A DNA stretch of 64,000 nucleotides from Paractinoplanes ovalisporus (GTDB lineage: Bacteria > Actinomycetota > Actinomycetes > Mycobacteriales > Micromonosporaceae), in contig NZ_JAENHP010000010.1 of the NCBI RefSeq assembly GCF_016834655.1, positions 186,001-250,000 of the forward strand. Reading direction: 5' to 3'. The notes beneath the pieces were generated by a model that had not been told where the DNA came from, ran no database searches, and was given only the letters and a program-made list of their open reading frames with translations. Shown here in pieces: positions 11,308-19,681 of the stretch. Numbering within the stretch: the stretch's first letter is position 1; each line of letters starts with the position of its first letter. The translations under genes were made by a program, and so were the position numbers.

Positions 11308-11563
11308 TGTCCGGCGGCCGTGGTCGGCAGGTGGTGTTTGGCGGCTGTGGTCGGCAGGTGGTGTCCGGCGGCTATGGTCGGCAGGTCGTGTTTGGTGGCA
11401 GTGGTCGGCAAGTCATGTCTGGCGGCCCTGGACGGCAAGTGATGTCCTTTCTGCCTGGACGGCATGTCATTTCTGATCGGCCCTGGTCGGCAAGTGATGT
11501 CTTCGGCCCTGGACAGCACGTGATGTCCGTTCGGCACAGGACGGCAAGTGGTGCTTGTGGACA
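11294..11563 (+). repeat. Imperfect 27-bp tandem repeats, about ten units
   Basis: Units begin TGGTCGGCAAGTGATGTC or TGGACGGCAAGTGATGTC and continue with GGCGGC; spacing is 27 bases (one or two units 26-28). Unit 1 starts inside the last codons of kdpC and the last unit begins near 11538. Because 27 is a multiple of three, several frames stay open and give artificial nine-residue repeats. There are no unique spacers of the kind a CRISPR array would have. Confidence 0.85.
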
Positions 11564-11570
11564 GCGGCGC

Positions 11571-11624
11571 GAAAATGTCGTACCCACCTGCTGGACTCGT
11601 CCCCACCCAGTGACCGGGGTGGGG
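11571..11624 (-). repeat. Dispersed hairpin element, copy 1
   Basis: On the minus strand this reads CCCCACCC, an eight-base centre, GGGTGGGG, then GAGT, CAGC, and GGTACGACATTTTC. The same order occurs on the plus strand at 25245-25300. The central stem is intact here, but the outer stem seen in copy 2 has decayed. Confidence 0.75.
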
Positions 11625-11744
11625 GCGGTCTGCGGGGGTGGCTGCGACAATCGACATATGCGACAAACCGGTAGCACCTTCGGGCGGCGAGCGACGGCTG
11701 GACGCGACGGCCTCGACAACGCGTGGCGGGTGCGGGCGACGGCT

Positions 11745-11852
11745 CGGACGGCATGCGGCGGTGTCGGTGGCGCGGCTGCTCGGACGGCCCGCGGCGGTGT
11801 CGGTGGCGCGGCTGCTCGGATGGCCCGCGGCGGCTTCGGTGTTGCGGCGACT
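11745..11852 (+). repeat. Three tandem 36-bp repeats
   Basis: Units start CGGACGGCCCGCGGCGG and run CGGTGGCGCGGCTGCT. Units 1 and 2 differ at two positions; unit 3 has diverged. They lie inside the gene-free stretch and are not clearly part of any coding frame. Confidence 0.75.
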
Positions 11853-12506
11853 CGTGCGGTGTGCGGCCCAGACGGCACGTGGCTGGGCGCGGCGGATTCG
11901 GTGATGCGCGATGCGTTCGAGGGCGACGGTCTGGGCGGCGCGCGGCGGCTCGTGCGGTGCGGCCCGGACAGCTTGTGGCGGCTCGGTGCGGCGGATTTGG
12001 TGATGCGTAATGGCGTTCGGGGTGCGGCGGTCTGGGCGATGCGCGAGCGACGCTGCGACTGCGCGGTGCGGACTGGTCGGCGTGCGGCAGTTGGAGGCGG
12101 TACGCGGGGGAGTGCGGGCCACGGACTCGACGGTCCAGTTCCGGGCGCAGCGTCTGGCCCGGGCAGGCGAGAAGGCTGCGGGGGAAAGGGCTGCGCTCGC
12201 GACCGGATGCGCCGGAAGCCCGGCACGCGCGAGAGGGCTGCGCTCCCCGCCGAATGCACTGCAAGCACAGGGCGGGTGAAACGGCCACGCTCCCTGACGA
12301 ATGCGCCAAAGGCTGGGGACGGCGGCAAAACTGAAAACGGTGCGAGTCGGAGGCTGCTGGGCCCGAGGATGGTGTGGGGTTGAGCGTCACCACTCACTCA
12401 GGTCGCCCGGGTGGGGTTCGCGTTCTGGACGCGTCAGCGGCCAGCGAAGCCCGCCCGGGTCCCCGCGGGAGCGACGGTCCGTACCGCCCACCCGGCTGGG
12501 ACATCC

Positions 12507-12572
12507 GGCTCTTGATCCTGGTCCTGATGGCTCTTGATTGTGGTTTCGAGGGCTCTTGATTGTGGTTCTAAA
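12507..12572 (+). promoter_or_regulatory. Three 22-bp direct repeats upstream of kdpDE
   Basis: Each unit begins GGCTCTTGAT; units 2 and 3 share GGCTCTTGATTGTGGTT, unit 1 has CC in place of TG after GAT. The spacing of 22 bases puts them on one face of the helix, as for tandem binding of an OmpR-family regulator. They end 26 bases before the kdpD start, so KdpE autoregulation is a natural guess. Confidence 0.55.
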
Positions 12573-12598
12573 ATGACGACGCCGTTGAGAGAGCGAAC

Positions 12599-15079
12599 AT
12601 GGCACGCGGAGAACTGCGGATCTATCTGGGCGCCGCTCCCGGTGTCGGCAAGACCTACACCATGCTCGAGGAAGCGCACCGGCGGGCCGAACGGGGCACC
12701 GACGTCGTGGTCGGGCTGGTCGAGACGCATGGGCGCAAGCACACCCAGGCCATGATTGCTGACCTCGAAGTGGTGCCGCGGCGGGTGGTCGGCTATCGGG
12801 GGGCCGAGTTCACCGAGATGGATCTCGACGCCTTGTTGGCGCGGCGGCCCGAGCTGGCTGTGGTGGACGAGTTGGCGCACACCAACGTTCCGGGCTCGCG
12901 GCACGAGAAGCGGTGGCGGGACGTCAACGATCTGCTGGACGCGGGGATCGACGTTCTGACGACGGTCAACATTCAGCATCTGGAATCGCTCAACGACGTG
13001 GTCGCGCAGATCACGGGTGCGCAGCAGCGTGAGACGGTTCCGGATGCGGTGGTGCGGGCGGCGGAGCAGGTCGAACTGGTCGACATGACGCCCGAGGCGC
13101 TGCGGCGGCGGATGGCGCACGGCAACATCTACCAGCCCGAGAAGATCGACGCTGCGCTCGGCAATTATTTCCGTACGGGGAACCTGACCGCCCTGCGTGA
13201 GCTCGCGTTGCTGTGGCTGGCCGACAAGGTCGAGGAACAGCTCGACAAGTACCGGGCCGAGCATCGGATCAGCGCGACCTGGGAGACCCGCGAACGGATC
13301 GTGGTGGCGCTGACCGGTGGTTCCGAGGGGGACACGCTGATCCGCCGGGCCGCGCGGATCGCCGCCCGTGACAAGGGGGCCGACCTGATGGCGGTGCATG
13401 TCACGCGGAACGACGGGCTGGCCGGTGCGGACCCGGCCGTGCTGGCCCGGCAGCGGGTTCTCGTGGAGAGCCTGGGCGGCACCTACCACCAGGTCGTCGG
13501 GGCGGACGTGGCGCGGGCGCTGATCGACTTCGCGGGCGCGGTCAACGCGACCCAGATCGTGCTCGGCGCGTCCAGCCGGGGCAAGGCGGCCCAGTTGTTC
13601 TCGGCCGGGGTCGGTGTCACCACGACCGCCATGTCGGGGTCGATCGACGTGCACCTGGTGACCCACGAACGCGCGGCGCAGGGCCGCCGGAGAACCCGGC
13701 TGCCCGCGGCGCTGTCCCGGCAGCGCCGGGTCGCCGGGTTCGTCGTGACCGCCCTCGGGCTGCCCGCCCTGACGGCGGTGCTGAAGGTCGGGCCGTCGCT
13801 GTCGCTGACCAACGACATTCTGCTGTTCCTGGCCGCGGTCGTCGGGGTCGCGCTGATCGGTGGGCTGTGGCCGGCGCTGCTGGCCGCGGTGGCCGGGTCG
13901 CTGATGCTGAACTGGTTCTTCACGCCGCCGTTCGGCAAGTTCACCATCGCCGAGGGCGACAACCTGCTCGCCTTGGCGATCTTCGTGGTGGTGGCGCTCG
14001 CGGTGAGCTGGGTGGTCGACACCGCGGCCCGCAAGACCCGGCAGGCCGCGGCCGCCTCGGCCGACGCCCAGACCCTGGCCACCGTGGCCGGCAGCGTGCT
14101 GCGCGGAGAACGGCCGCTCATGGCGCTGCTCGAACGGCTGCGGGAGACGTTCACCCTCGACTCGGTGACCCTGCTCGACCGCGGTGCGGTCGCCGCCCAC
14201 GTAGGAGAGGTCTGCACGGTTCCGCACGACGCCGACGTCGAGGTCAAGGTCGACGACAACTTGACCATGCTGCTGCGCGGGCACCCGCTGGAGGCGTCGG
14301 ACCGGCGGATCGTCGAGGCCTTCGCGGCCCAGGCTTCGGTCGCGCTGCGCCAGGAACAGCTCGCGGCCGAGGCCGCCACGGCCAAGCCCCTGGCCGAGGC
14401 CGACCGGATGCGGACAGCCCTGCTGGCCGCGGTCAGCCACGACCTGCGGACGCCGCTCGCCTCGGCCAAGGCCGCCGTGGCCGGTCTGCGCAGCGACGAG
14501 GTCCACTTCGACGAGGACGACCGCCGGGAACTGCTGGCCACCGCCGACGAATCCCTCGACCGCCTCGTACGTCTGGTCACCAACCTGCTCGACATGAGCC
14601 GCCTGCAGGCCGGCGCCCTCGGGGTGAACGCGGTCGACCTGGGAGCCGAGGACGCCGTGCCGCGCGCGCTGGACGAGCTCGGACCAGAGGGGCGCGAGGT
14701 GGCGGTGCACATCCCGGACGACCTGCCGCCCGTGCACGCCGACCCCGGCCTGCTCGAACAGATCCTGATCAACCTGGTCGCCAACGCCCTGCGCTACAGC
14801 CCGGCCGACCGGCCACCCGCCATCACGGCCAGCACGCTCGGCGCGACCCTGGAGCTGCGGGTCATCGACCACGGTCCGGGCATCCCCGAGGTCCGCTGGG
14901 GCGACGTGTTCCTCCCGTTCCAGCGTCTCGGCGACCGTGACAACCACACCGGCGTCGGTCTCGGGCTCGCCCTCTCACGCGGGCTGACCGAGGCGATGGG
15001 CGGCACCCTCGTTCCCGAACACACCCCCGGAGGGGGACTCACCATGGTTCTGACCCTGCCCACCGGGCGCGCCGCATGA
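12599..15079 (+). CDS. kdpD: KdpD, osmosensitive K+ channel sensor histidine kinase
   Basis: An 826-residue membrane sensor kinase controlling kdp expression. The N-terminal KdpD domain starts at once with Walker A GAAPGVGKT (residues 11-19) and includes VVDELAHTNVPGSRHEKRW. A universal-stress-type domain follows (about 230-360), then four membrane helices (about 380-480) and a GAF-like segment. The kinase core has the phospho-acceptor in AVSHDLRTPL (His near 614) and ATP-lid motifs NALRYSP, DHGPGIP and GVGLGLALS. The stop overlaps kdpE (ATGA). Only a weak ribosome site precedes the ATG, but the domain begins immediately, so the start is secure. Confidence 0.96.
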   Translation: MARGELRIYLGAAPGVGKTYTMLEEAHRRAERGTDVVVGLVETHGRKHTQAMIADLEVVPRRVVGYRGAEFTEMDLDALLARRPELAVVDELAHTNVPGSRHEKRWRDVNDLLDAGIDVLTTVNIQHLESLNDVVAQITGAQQRETVPDAVVRAAEQVELVDMTPEALRRRMAHGNIYQPEKIDAALGNYFRTGNLTALRELALLWLADKVEEQLDKYRAEHRISATWETRERIVVALTGGSEGDTLIRRAARIAARDKGADLMAVHVTRNDGLAGADPAVLARQRVLVESLGGTYHQVVGADVARALIDFAGAVNATQIVLGASSRGKAAQLFSAGVGVTTTAMSGSIDVHLVTHERAAQGRRRTRLPAALSRQRRVAGFVVTALGLPALTAVLKVGPSLSLTNDILLFLAAVVGVALIGGLWPALLAAVAGSLMLNWFFTPPFGKFTIAEGDNLLALAIFVVVALAVSWVVDTAARKTRQAAAASADAQTLATVAGSVLRGERPLMALLERLRETFTLDSVTLLDRGAVAAHVGEVCTVPHDADVEVKVDDNLTMLLRGHPLEASDRRIVEAFAAQASVALRQEQLAAEAATAKPLAEADRMRTALLAAVSHDLRTPLASAKAAVAGLRSDEVHFDEDDRRELLATADESLDRLVRLVTNLLDMSRLQAGALGVNAVDLGAEDAVPRALDELGPEGREVAVHIPDDLPPVHADPGLLEQILINLVANALRYSPADRPPAITASTLGATLELRVIDHGPGIPEVRWGDVFLPFQRLGDRDNHTGVGLGLALSRGLTEAMGGTLVPEHTPGGGLTMVLTLPTGRAA

Positions 15080-15744
15080 CCCGCATCCTGGTTGTCGACG
15101 ACGAGCCACAGATCGTCCGGGCGTTGCGCATCAACCTCCGGGCCCGCCGGTACGAGGTCGACACCGCCCCCGACGGCACCACCGCCCTGCACGCCGCGTC
15201 CCGTCACCACCCCGACCTGATCGTGCTCGACCTGGGCCTGCCCGACATGGACGGCACCGAGGTCATTCGCGGCGTACGGGGGTGGACCAGCATCCCGATC
15301 ATCGTGCTGTCCGGCCGCGCCGACAGCCGGGACAAGGTCGACGCCCTGGACGCCGGGGCCGACGACTACATCACGAAACCGTTCGGCGTCGACGAGCTGC
15401 TGGCCCGCATCCGCGCCGTGACCCGCCGAGGCCACCAGCCGGGCGACCAGGAGCCCACGGTCACGATCGGCCGGCACACGGTGGACCTGGGCGCCCGCAC
15501 CATCACAGGCGACGTGCGGCTGAGCCCCACCGAGTGGCGGCTGCTCGACTACATGCTGCGCCACCCCGGCAAACTGCTGAGCCAGAGGGCCATGCTGAAC
15601 GACGTCTGGGGCCCGCAGTACCTGAACGAGAGCAACTACCTGCGCCAGTACATGGCCCGCCTGCGGCGCAAGCTCGAGCTCGACCCGGCCCGCCCGCAGC
15701 ACCTGCTCACCGAGCCCGGCATGGGTTACCGCTTCCGCCCCTGA
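15076..15744 (+). CDS. kdpE: KdpE, OmpR-family response regulator
   Basis: A 222-residue regulator. The receiver domain has the acidic pair in VVDDE, the phospho-acceptor Asp52 in LIVLDLGLPD and Lys101 in ITKPFG. The C-terminal winged helix includes SPTEWRLLDYMLRHPGK and the NYLRQYMARLRRKLE recognition region typical of KdpE. It is translated together with kdpD through an ATGA overlap and would activate kdpFABC, possibly through the 22-bp repeats upstream of kdpD or the palindromes upstream of the operon. Confidence 0.96.
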   Translation: MTRILVVDDEPQIVRALRINLRARRYEVDTAPDGTTALHAASRHHPDLIVLDLGLPDMDGTEVIRGVRGWTSIPIIVLSGRADSRDKVDALDAGADDYITKPFGVDELLARIRAVTRRGHQPGDQEPTVTIGRHTVDLGARTITGDVRLSPTEWRLLDYMLRHPGKLLSQRAMLNDVWGPQYLNESNYLRQYMARLRRKLELDPARPQHLLTEPGMGYRFRP

Positions 15745-15754
15745 CGAGGCCGCC

Positions 15755-17074
15755 TCAAATGCTCGCTGTGGCGGCTGGGTCCCCGTATGCGGAGTAGGCC
15801 AGCCACGTAGGATCTCCCCTCCGCTCGGCTTTGGCGGCCAGGCGACCCTGCAACGTGGCGGCGCCCAACGATGATCCGGCAGTGAAGCCGGAGTAGAAAG
15901 CATCTGCGAAGGCCGCCGCGCTTCGACTCTCGACGTCCCACAGTGTTCCGAGGAACGCCCCGGCTCCGGCCGCCATGAACTGCCGTGCCCAGCCCATCAT
16001 CTCGGTGTATTGAGGTACCTCGCTGGCACTGTGACATGCATTGATGAATACCAGTGGTCGGCGACGCGAGAAGGTTCTCCGGAGCCTTGCCTCACTGAGC
16101 ATGACGGGGACGAAGCGTCCGTTCCGAAGCTCTATCATCGATCCACCTCCGTCCGGCCGGAAGTTGTTGTGGCAGGCGAAATGCATCAGTCCCGCGTCGC
16201 CGCTCCGGAGGAGTTCCAAGAGTGCGCTGAGATCGTCGATCGGCTGGCCGGCGGCGGATGGGCCGACGTGGCGTCCGATGGCGGCAACTTCGTCGAGCGC
16301 ATTTCCAGGAGATTTCTCCGGCACGATGAAGTGTGGCGGTGAGACGCTGACACGCCGGCTACGCGTCTGGTCGTGAACGCGGCGCATGACGGGGATCTGC
16401 TCGACAAGAAATCCGTTGTCGTTGTCGCCGGAAACCGGATACAGCAACTCCCAGGGTATGACGTCGTTGGCGGAAGCGATGGAGAGCGATGCCATTGTTC
16501 CGCGAAGCTGCCAGAACTGCTCCTTGATGACGGCGGGAACCATCTCGCTCCACAGGTTCATCCCGACCTGTCGCAGCCATTCTTCAGCAGTTCCGGTGCC
16601 GTAGGTGGTCGAGCCGCGAGCCAGGCGGCTGAGAGCGTCACGCGCTATGTTCACCGCGGCGCCGGGCTGGCCGGTGAGCGATTCGACGGGCACGGGGCTG
16701 AACGTTGCGTGATCACTCAGGATCTGAAACAGGTAGCGGTCCCCGGCTCCGGCGTAGCTGACCTGCAAGGTCACTTCGCCGGGTACAAACTCGAGCGATT
16801 CGATCGTAGCGGTCCGTCGCGGGCCGTCCACCGATCGGGCGTGGTCCCCGACTGAGACCTCGACCTGCAGCCCAGCCAGAAATGTGCCGCCGGCGTACGC
16901 GATCACCTCGACTTTGTGCAGTCCCGGCTTTGCCGCACGGAAGGCAAACAGAATGGGCTCTGAATCACCTCGTCCGGGAACCCGGAGAACATGCAACAGG
17001 GGGGCCCTCCGCGAGAAGGCCGTGTTCCGGCTGGGCGGTGATGGTGACATCCGCACCGTCAGCCGGAATGGCAA
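15755..17074 (-). CDS. CHAT-domain protease, C-terminal part of a split gene
   Basis: A 439-residue frame ending in a CHAT domain, a caspase/separase-type peptidase. The expected catalytic pair is visible: His302 in HFACHNNF and Cys347 in FINACHSA. Residues 26-110 are the second half of a beta-sandwich whose first half ends the upstream frame (16965-18764). The first 25 residues, read out of that frame, look artificial. Removing one base from the six-C tract (minus strand, 16999-17004) joins both frames into one protein of about 1000 residues. So the true start is probably 18764, and this entry is either the result of a sequencing error, a real frameshift mutation, or a frameshift-expressed product. 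Confidence 0.8.
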   Translation of the reverse strand: MPFRLTVRMSPSPPSRNTAFSRRAPLLHVLRVPGRGDSEPILFAFRAAKPGLHKVEVIAYAGGTFLAGLQVEVSVGDHARSVDGPRRTATIESLEFVPGEVTLQVSYAGAGDRYLFQILSDHATFSPVPVESLTGQPGAAVNIARDALSRLARGSTTYGTGTAEEWLRQVGMNLWSEMVPAVIKEQFWQLRGTMASLSIASANDVIPWELLYPVSGDNDNGFLVEQIPVMRRVHDQTRSRRVSVSPPHFIVPEKSPGNALDEVAAIGRHVGPSAAGQPIDDLSALLELLRSGDAGLMHFACHNNFRPDGGGSMIELRNGRFVPVMLSEARLRRTFSRRRPLVFINACHSASEVPQYTEMMGWARQFMAAGAGAFLGTLWDVESRSAAAFADAFYSGFTAGSSLGAATLQGRLAAKAERRGDPTWLAYSAYGDPAATASI

Positions 17075-18764
17075 GCGCTTTCAGCGGCGCGTCTTTGGTT
17101 CGCGGCGCCGAGGAGTCCGCCATGACGATGCGAACTTGAAGCCCAAGAAGTTCTCCCGGGGCGGCGGCGGCCGGCATCTGGGCAACGAGGAGACGGTCGG
17201 GCTCCGGCGTCGGGCCGGTCGGCGTGGGCGTACCCCCGTCGGGTGGCACGATCGCCAGCTTTCCCAGGTCGGCTGCGATGATCAGCTTGCGGTCGATCAG
17301 CGCGCTCAGCAGGGCGGCGTGGCGTTCAGCGGTGGCGGATTTGTCTTGGGCGACGGCTCGGATGAAATCCGCGGCGTCCTCCGGATGCGCGCCCAGGTGC
17401 ACGGCGAGCATGGCCTGGTCGCCGTGTTCGATGGCCTGCTGGAACAGGGCGGTCCGGTCGCGTTCGCGCTGCTGCCGGGCGGCCTCGCGTTCCTGGTTCT
17501 CGATCTCGTAGGCCCGGCTGATCCGTTGCCGCTCCACCTCGTACCGGTGGGCGATCCCGGCGATCTCGTCGGCGTTCTTCCGGCGCAACACTTCGATCTC
17601 GTGGTTGAACTGGATGATCCGCATCTGCTCCCGGGCCGCCCGGACCTCGGCCAGATGCGCCGCGCCCGGTCCGTCCAGCGACACGTCCGGGGCCACCAGC
17701 ACGATCCGCAGGCATCCGACCTGCGCCCCGGGACCGGCGAACTCGTCACGCAGGTAATGCTCGAAGTCGACCGTCTGCTCGAGCGAGAACCGCCGGCCCA
17801 ATTCCTTCAACCGGTCCCGTACGGCCGCCGAGATCGTCGCCGCGCCGTCGTCGAGCCGTCGCCGCACCACCTCGGCCGGGTCGGCGACCTGCCACACGAC
17901 GGTCACCACGACCTGGAATGCGTACGAGTCGTCCCGGGTCTTGACCGCCGCCTCGATCGTGGTGTGGTGCTCGGCGGTGTCCACCTCGTACTGCGTCGAA
18001 TGCGGACCGAACAACGACTCACCGGCCGTGCGCTGACCGGGCACCACCTCGGTCCGCCCGGTCGCCGTCTGCACCACGATCGCAACCCCGGTGCGCGCCG
18101 ACGTCACCCGGCCCAGCCGGAAACGCGGGAGCTTGGTCTCGGAAAGAATCAGTCCACGTGGTCGACCGGCCTTGACGTTGCCGGGCTCGAAGCTCGACGA
18201 GGCAATGCCGGCCGGCGGGTCAGCGTGGGGCAGCCCACGCGTCGATGCACGATCGACACCAGGCGTGTCCTCGTCGCGTGCGTTACTGCGCGGCACTATG
18301 TAAACCACACCGTCGTTCTGTCGGCGCGGGTCGGAGGCGGCAACAACTGGACCTGTGCCCCAGGCTTCAAGGTGAGGCGCGCCGTCGGCGAGGGTAATGC
18401 CTATCCGGTAGACGCTCCGATCTGAACGAGTTGAGTCATTCGGTCGCTGTGGTAGTTCCGCGGAGTCGGGTGAGAACCTGCTGTCGCCCGTCCCTGTGTA
18501 GCGAACCTGCAGGACTATCGTGGCCCAACTGCGACCAGTAGCGACGCTTTGGAAATCGACGCGAACTTCCTCCAGATGGCGTCCGGTGATCCAGATGCTC
18601 AAGGAGCTTGTCAGATCGTTCTGTACCCGCAGGTAGGCGGCTGGATCAAGCCCGGCGTTCCGGATCGCGTCCGTGAGGAACCGGTCGATCGTTTCAGCTG
18701 CCGGCGCGGCGCCTGTCGTACCCACCTGCAAGACGACGCTCGTGCTTTCTTCGGAGTCTGCCAC
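16965..18764 (-). CDS. SPFH/Band7-like protein with coiled coil, N-terminal part of split CHAT gene
   Basis: A 599-residue frame. After a poorly conserved N-terminus (1-200) comes an SPFH/Band7-like region (about 205-370: RFRLGRVTS, GVAIVV, TRDDSYAFQVVVTVVWQVADP, then RDRLKELGRRFSLEQ). A charged helical, probably coiled-coil stretch follows (about 395-450, rich in Arg/Glu), then a Pro/Thr linker (about 510-535) and the first half of a beta-sandwich. The last 11 residues after a C6 tract are out of frame with the rest of the domain. The fusion of a stomatin-like oligomerisation module to a CHAT protease suggests a sensor whose assembly activates proteolysis. GTG start; the trypco2-like gene lies 88 bases upstream in the same direction. 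Confidence 0.75.
   Translation of the reverse strand: MADSEESTSVVLQVGTTGAAPAAETIDRFLTDAIRNAGLDPAAYLRVQNDLTSSLSIWITGRHLEEVRVDFQSVATGRSWATIVLQVRYTGTGDSRFSPDSAELPQRPNDSTRSDRSVYRIGITLADGAPHLEAWGTGPVVAASDPRRQNDGVVYIVPRSNARDEDTPGVDRASTRGLPHADPPAGIASSSFEPGNVKAGRPRGLILSETKLPRFRLGRVTSARTGVAIVVQTATGRTEVVPGQRTAGESLFGPHSTQYEVDTAEHHTTIEAAVKTRDDSYAFQVVVTVVWQVADPAEVVRRRLDDGAATISAAVRDRLKELGRRFSLEQTVDFEHYLRDEFAGPGAQVGCLRIVLVAPDVSLDGPGAAHLAEVRAAREQMRIIQFNHEIEVLRRKNADEIAGIAHRYEVERQRISRAYEIENQEREAARQQRERDRTALFQQAIEHGDQAMLAVHLGAHPEDAADFIRAVAQDKSATAERHAALLSALIDRKLIIAADLGKLAIVPPDGGTPTPTGPTPEPDRLLVAQMPAAAAPGELLGLQVRIVMADSSAPRTKDAPLKALAIPADGADVTITAQPEHGLLAEGPPVACSPGSRTR
16999..17004 (-). other. Probable frameshift site (six-base homopolymer)
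   Basis: On the minus strand GGG is followed by six C. Reading with one C fewer joins LLAEGP to LLHVLRVPGRGDSEP without loss of domain continuity. Homopolymers are frequent sites of both sequencing indels and phase-variation mutations. Confidence 0.7.
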
Positions 18765-18852
18765 CGAACCAACCCGCCCTAATGCGCGTCATGCACGCTT
18801 TCATTCTTGGCTCGCGCTGTCCCTCACGAGGATCTGACCTGCAGCCGCCGCG

Positions 18853-19362
18853 CTAATCCTTGGATCTGACCAGTGTGAGAACGAGGGTGTTGGTAGCCGT
18901 ATCTTCCAGGTCGCCTTCGCCGAGCAGGGTGATCGAGCCGGTGTCGGAGACGGCGAAGATCAAAGTGACGACGCTGGATTCCAGTTCGAACGGGTCGTCC
19001 CCGCCGGCCCCCGCCGCGATCGCCGCACGGACTGTCTCGATCGCCCCGACCAGGGTCTCCGTCACGCCTCCGCTGCGAACTTCCAGGTCCGAGGGCGGTG
19101 GCGGAACGAGCGTCACCTGTACGGTCTGGGTGGACGAGCTGCCACGCCGGTACTTGCCGCCAAGCTTCGAACCGATGACCGGGACCTTCAGCTCGATCCC
19201 TGCTCCGCGGCCGTAGTTCGCAACGACCGACAGGGTCAGATCCACCTTGCTGACTCGAAGATCACGGTCAGGATTCATCACGGACACGTTGGCCTCTCGT
19301 ACCGCGTCCTTGACCGTGTTGATGAGGTCCGCAATGTGAACCGCGTCATCGGTGGCTCTCAC
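18853..19362 (-). CDS. Trypco2-like protein, partner of the CHAT effector
   Basis: A 169-residue protein whose first 90 residues fit the trypsin-co-occurring domain 2 pattern: an opening helix (ADLINTVKDAVREAN), a strand LRVSKVDLTLSVVA, GIELKVPVIGSKLGG, and TQTVQVTLVPP. The C-terminal half repeats a similar helix-strand pattern (VGAIETVRAAIAAG, SSVVTLIFAVS, NTLVLTLVR). In the literature on actinobacterial conflict systems such domains accompany trypsin and CHAT effectors. AGGAGG lies seven bases before the GTG start. It is first in a two-gene unit with the SPFH-CHAT gene. Function unproven; family call made by eye. Confidence 0.6.
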   Translation of the reverse strand: MRATDDAVHIADLINTVKDAVREANVSVMNPDRDLRVSKVDLTLSVVANYGRGAGIELKVPVIGSKLGGKYRRGSSSTQTVQVTLVPPPPSDLEVRSGGVTETLVGAIETVRAAIAAGAGGDDPFELESSVVTLIFAVSDTGSITLLGEGDLEDTATNTLVLTLVRSKD

Positions 19363-19681
19363 CAGGCACTCCTCCTATGAGCGTCGTGTCGGTCGACGAC
19401 AGGCTCATCGATCGACACGAGGCAGCCGTTGCGGAACCGAGTTGTCGCAGTCGGCCGGTACTCGAAAGTGGCCACTTGACAGCCGGCCCACCGAAGCGAC
19501 GTCGGCGAACAGGAAACGCACCCACGAGATCGCCGTGCTGAGTATCCACCCCCGTGACCGCGCGTGCATTGGCCGACCAGGTCGTGCACCGGGCTGGTCG
19601 GCCGCCACCTCTCCTGATAGAACGCCGGTGTCGCTCGATCGTGTACGAGCTTGTGGATGGAGGGGCGGCCGGCCCCGGCCG
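19363..19681. other. Intergenic, promoter region of the trypco2/CHAT unit
   Basis: Between the stop of an anti-sigma-like gene and the start of the trypco2-like gene, both on the minus strand. Small ORFs here have no protein-like features. Beyond the AGGAGG ribosome site at its left edge I see no clear hairpin or operator. Confidence 0.4.

Larger units (their letters stand above)
11308..12598. other. 1.3-kb gene-free, repeat-rich stretch between kdpC and kdpD
   Basis: No ORF here looks like a protein: translations on both strands are Arg/Ala/Pro/Gly-rich low-complexity strings with no recognisable domain, start context or consistent third-position bias. It holds the 27-bp repeats, one copy of a dispersed hairpin element (11571-11624), three 36-bp repeats (11745-11852) and three 22-bp repeats (12507-12572). 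The kdpDE promoter should lie near its right end. Confidence 0.6.

Noticed and set aside
11294..11563. Possible CRISPR array in the regularly spaced repeats downstream of kdpC
   Set aside because: The repeats are directly adjoining and degenerate along their whole length; there are no unique spacers and no cas genes.
11304..12383. Long ORFs on both strands across the kdpC-kdpD gap
   Set aside because: They are kept open by repeat periods divisible by three and by GC bias; the translations are low-complexity with no domain or start signal.
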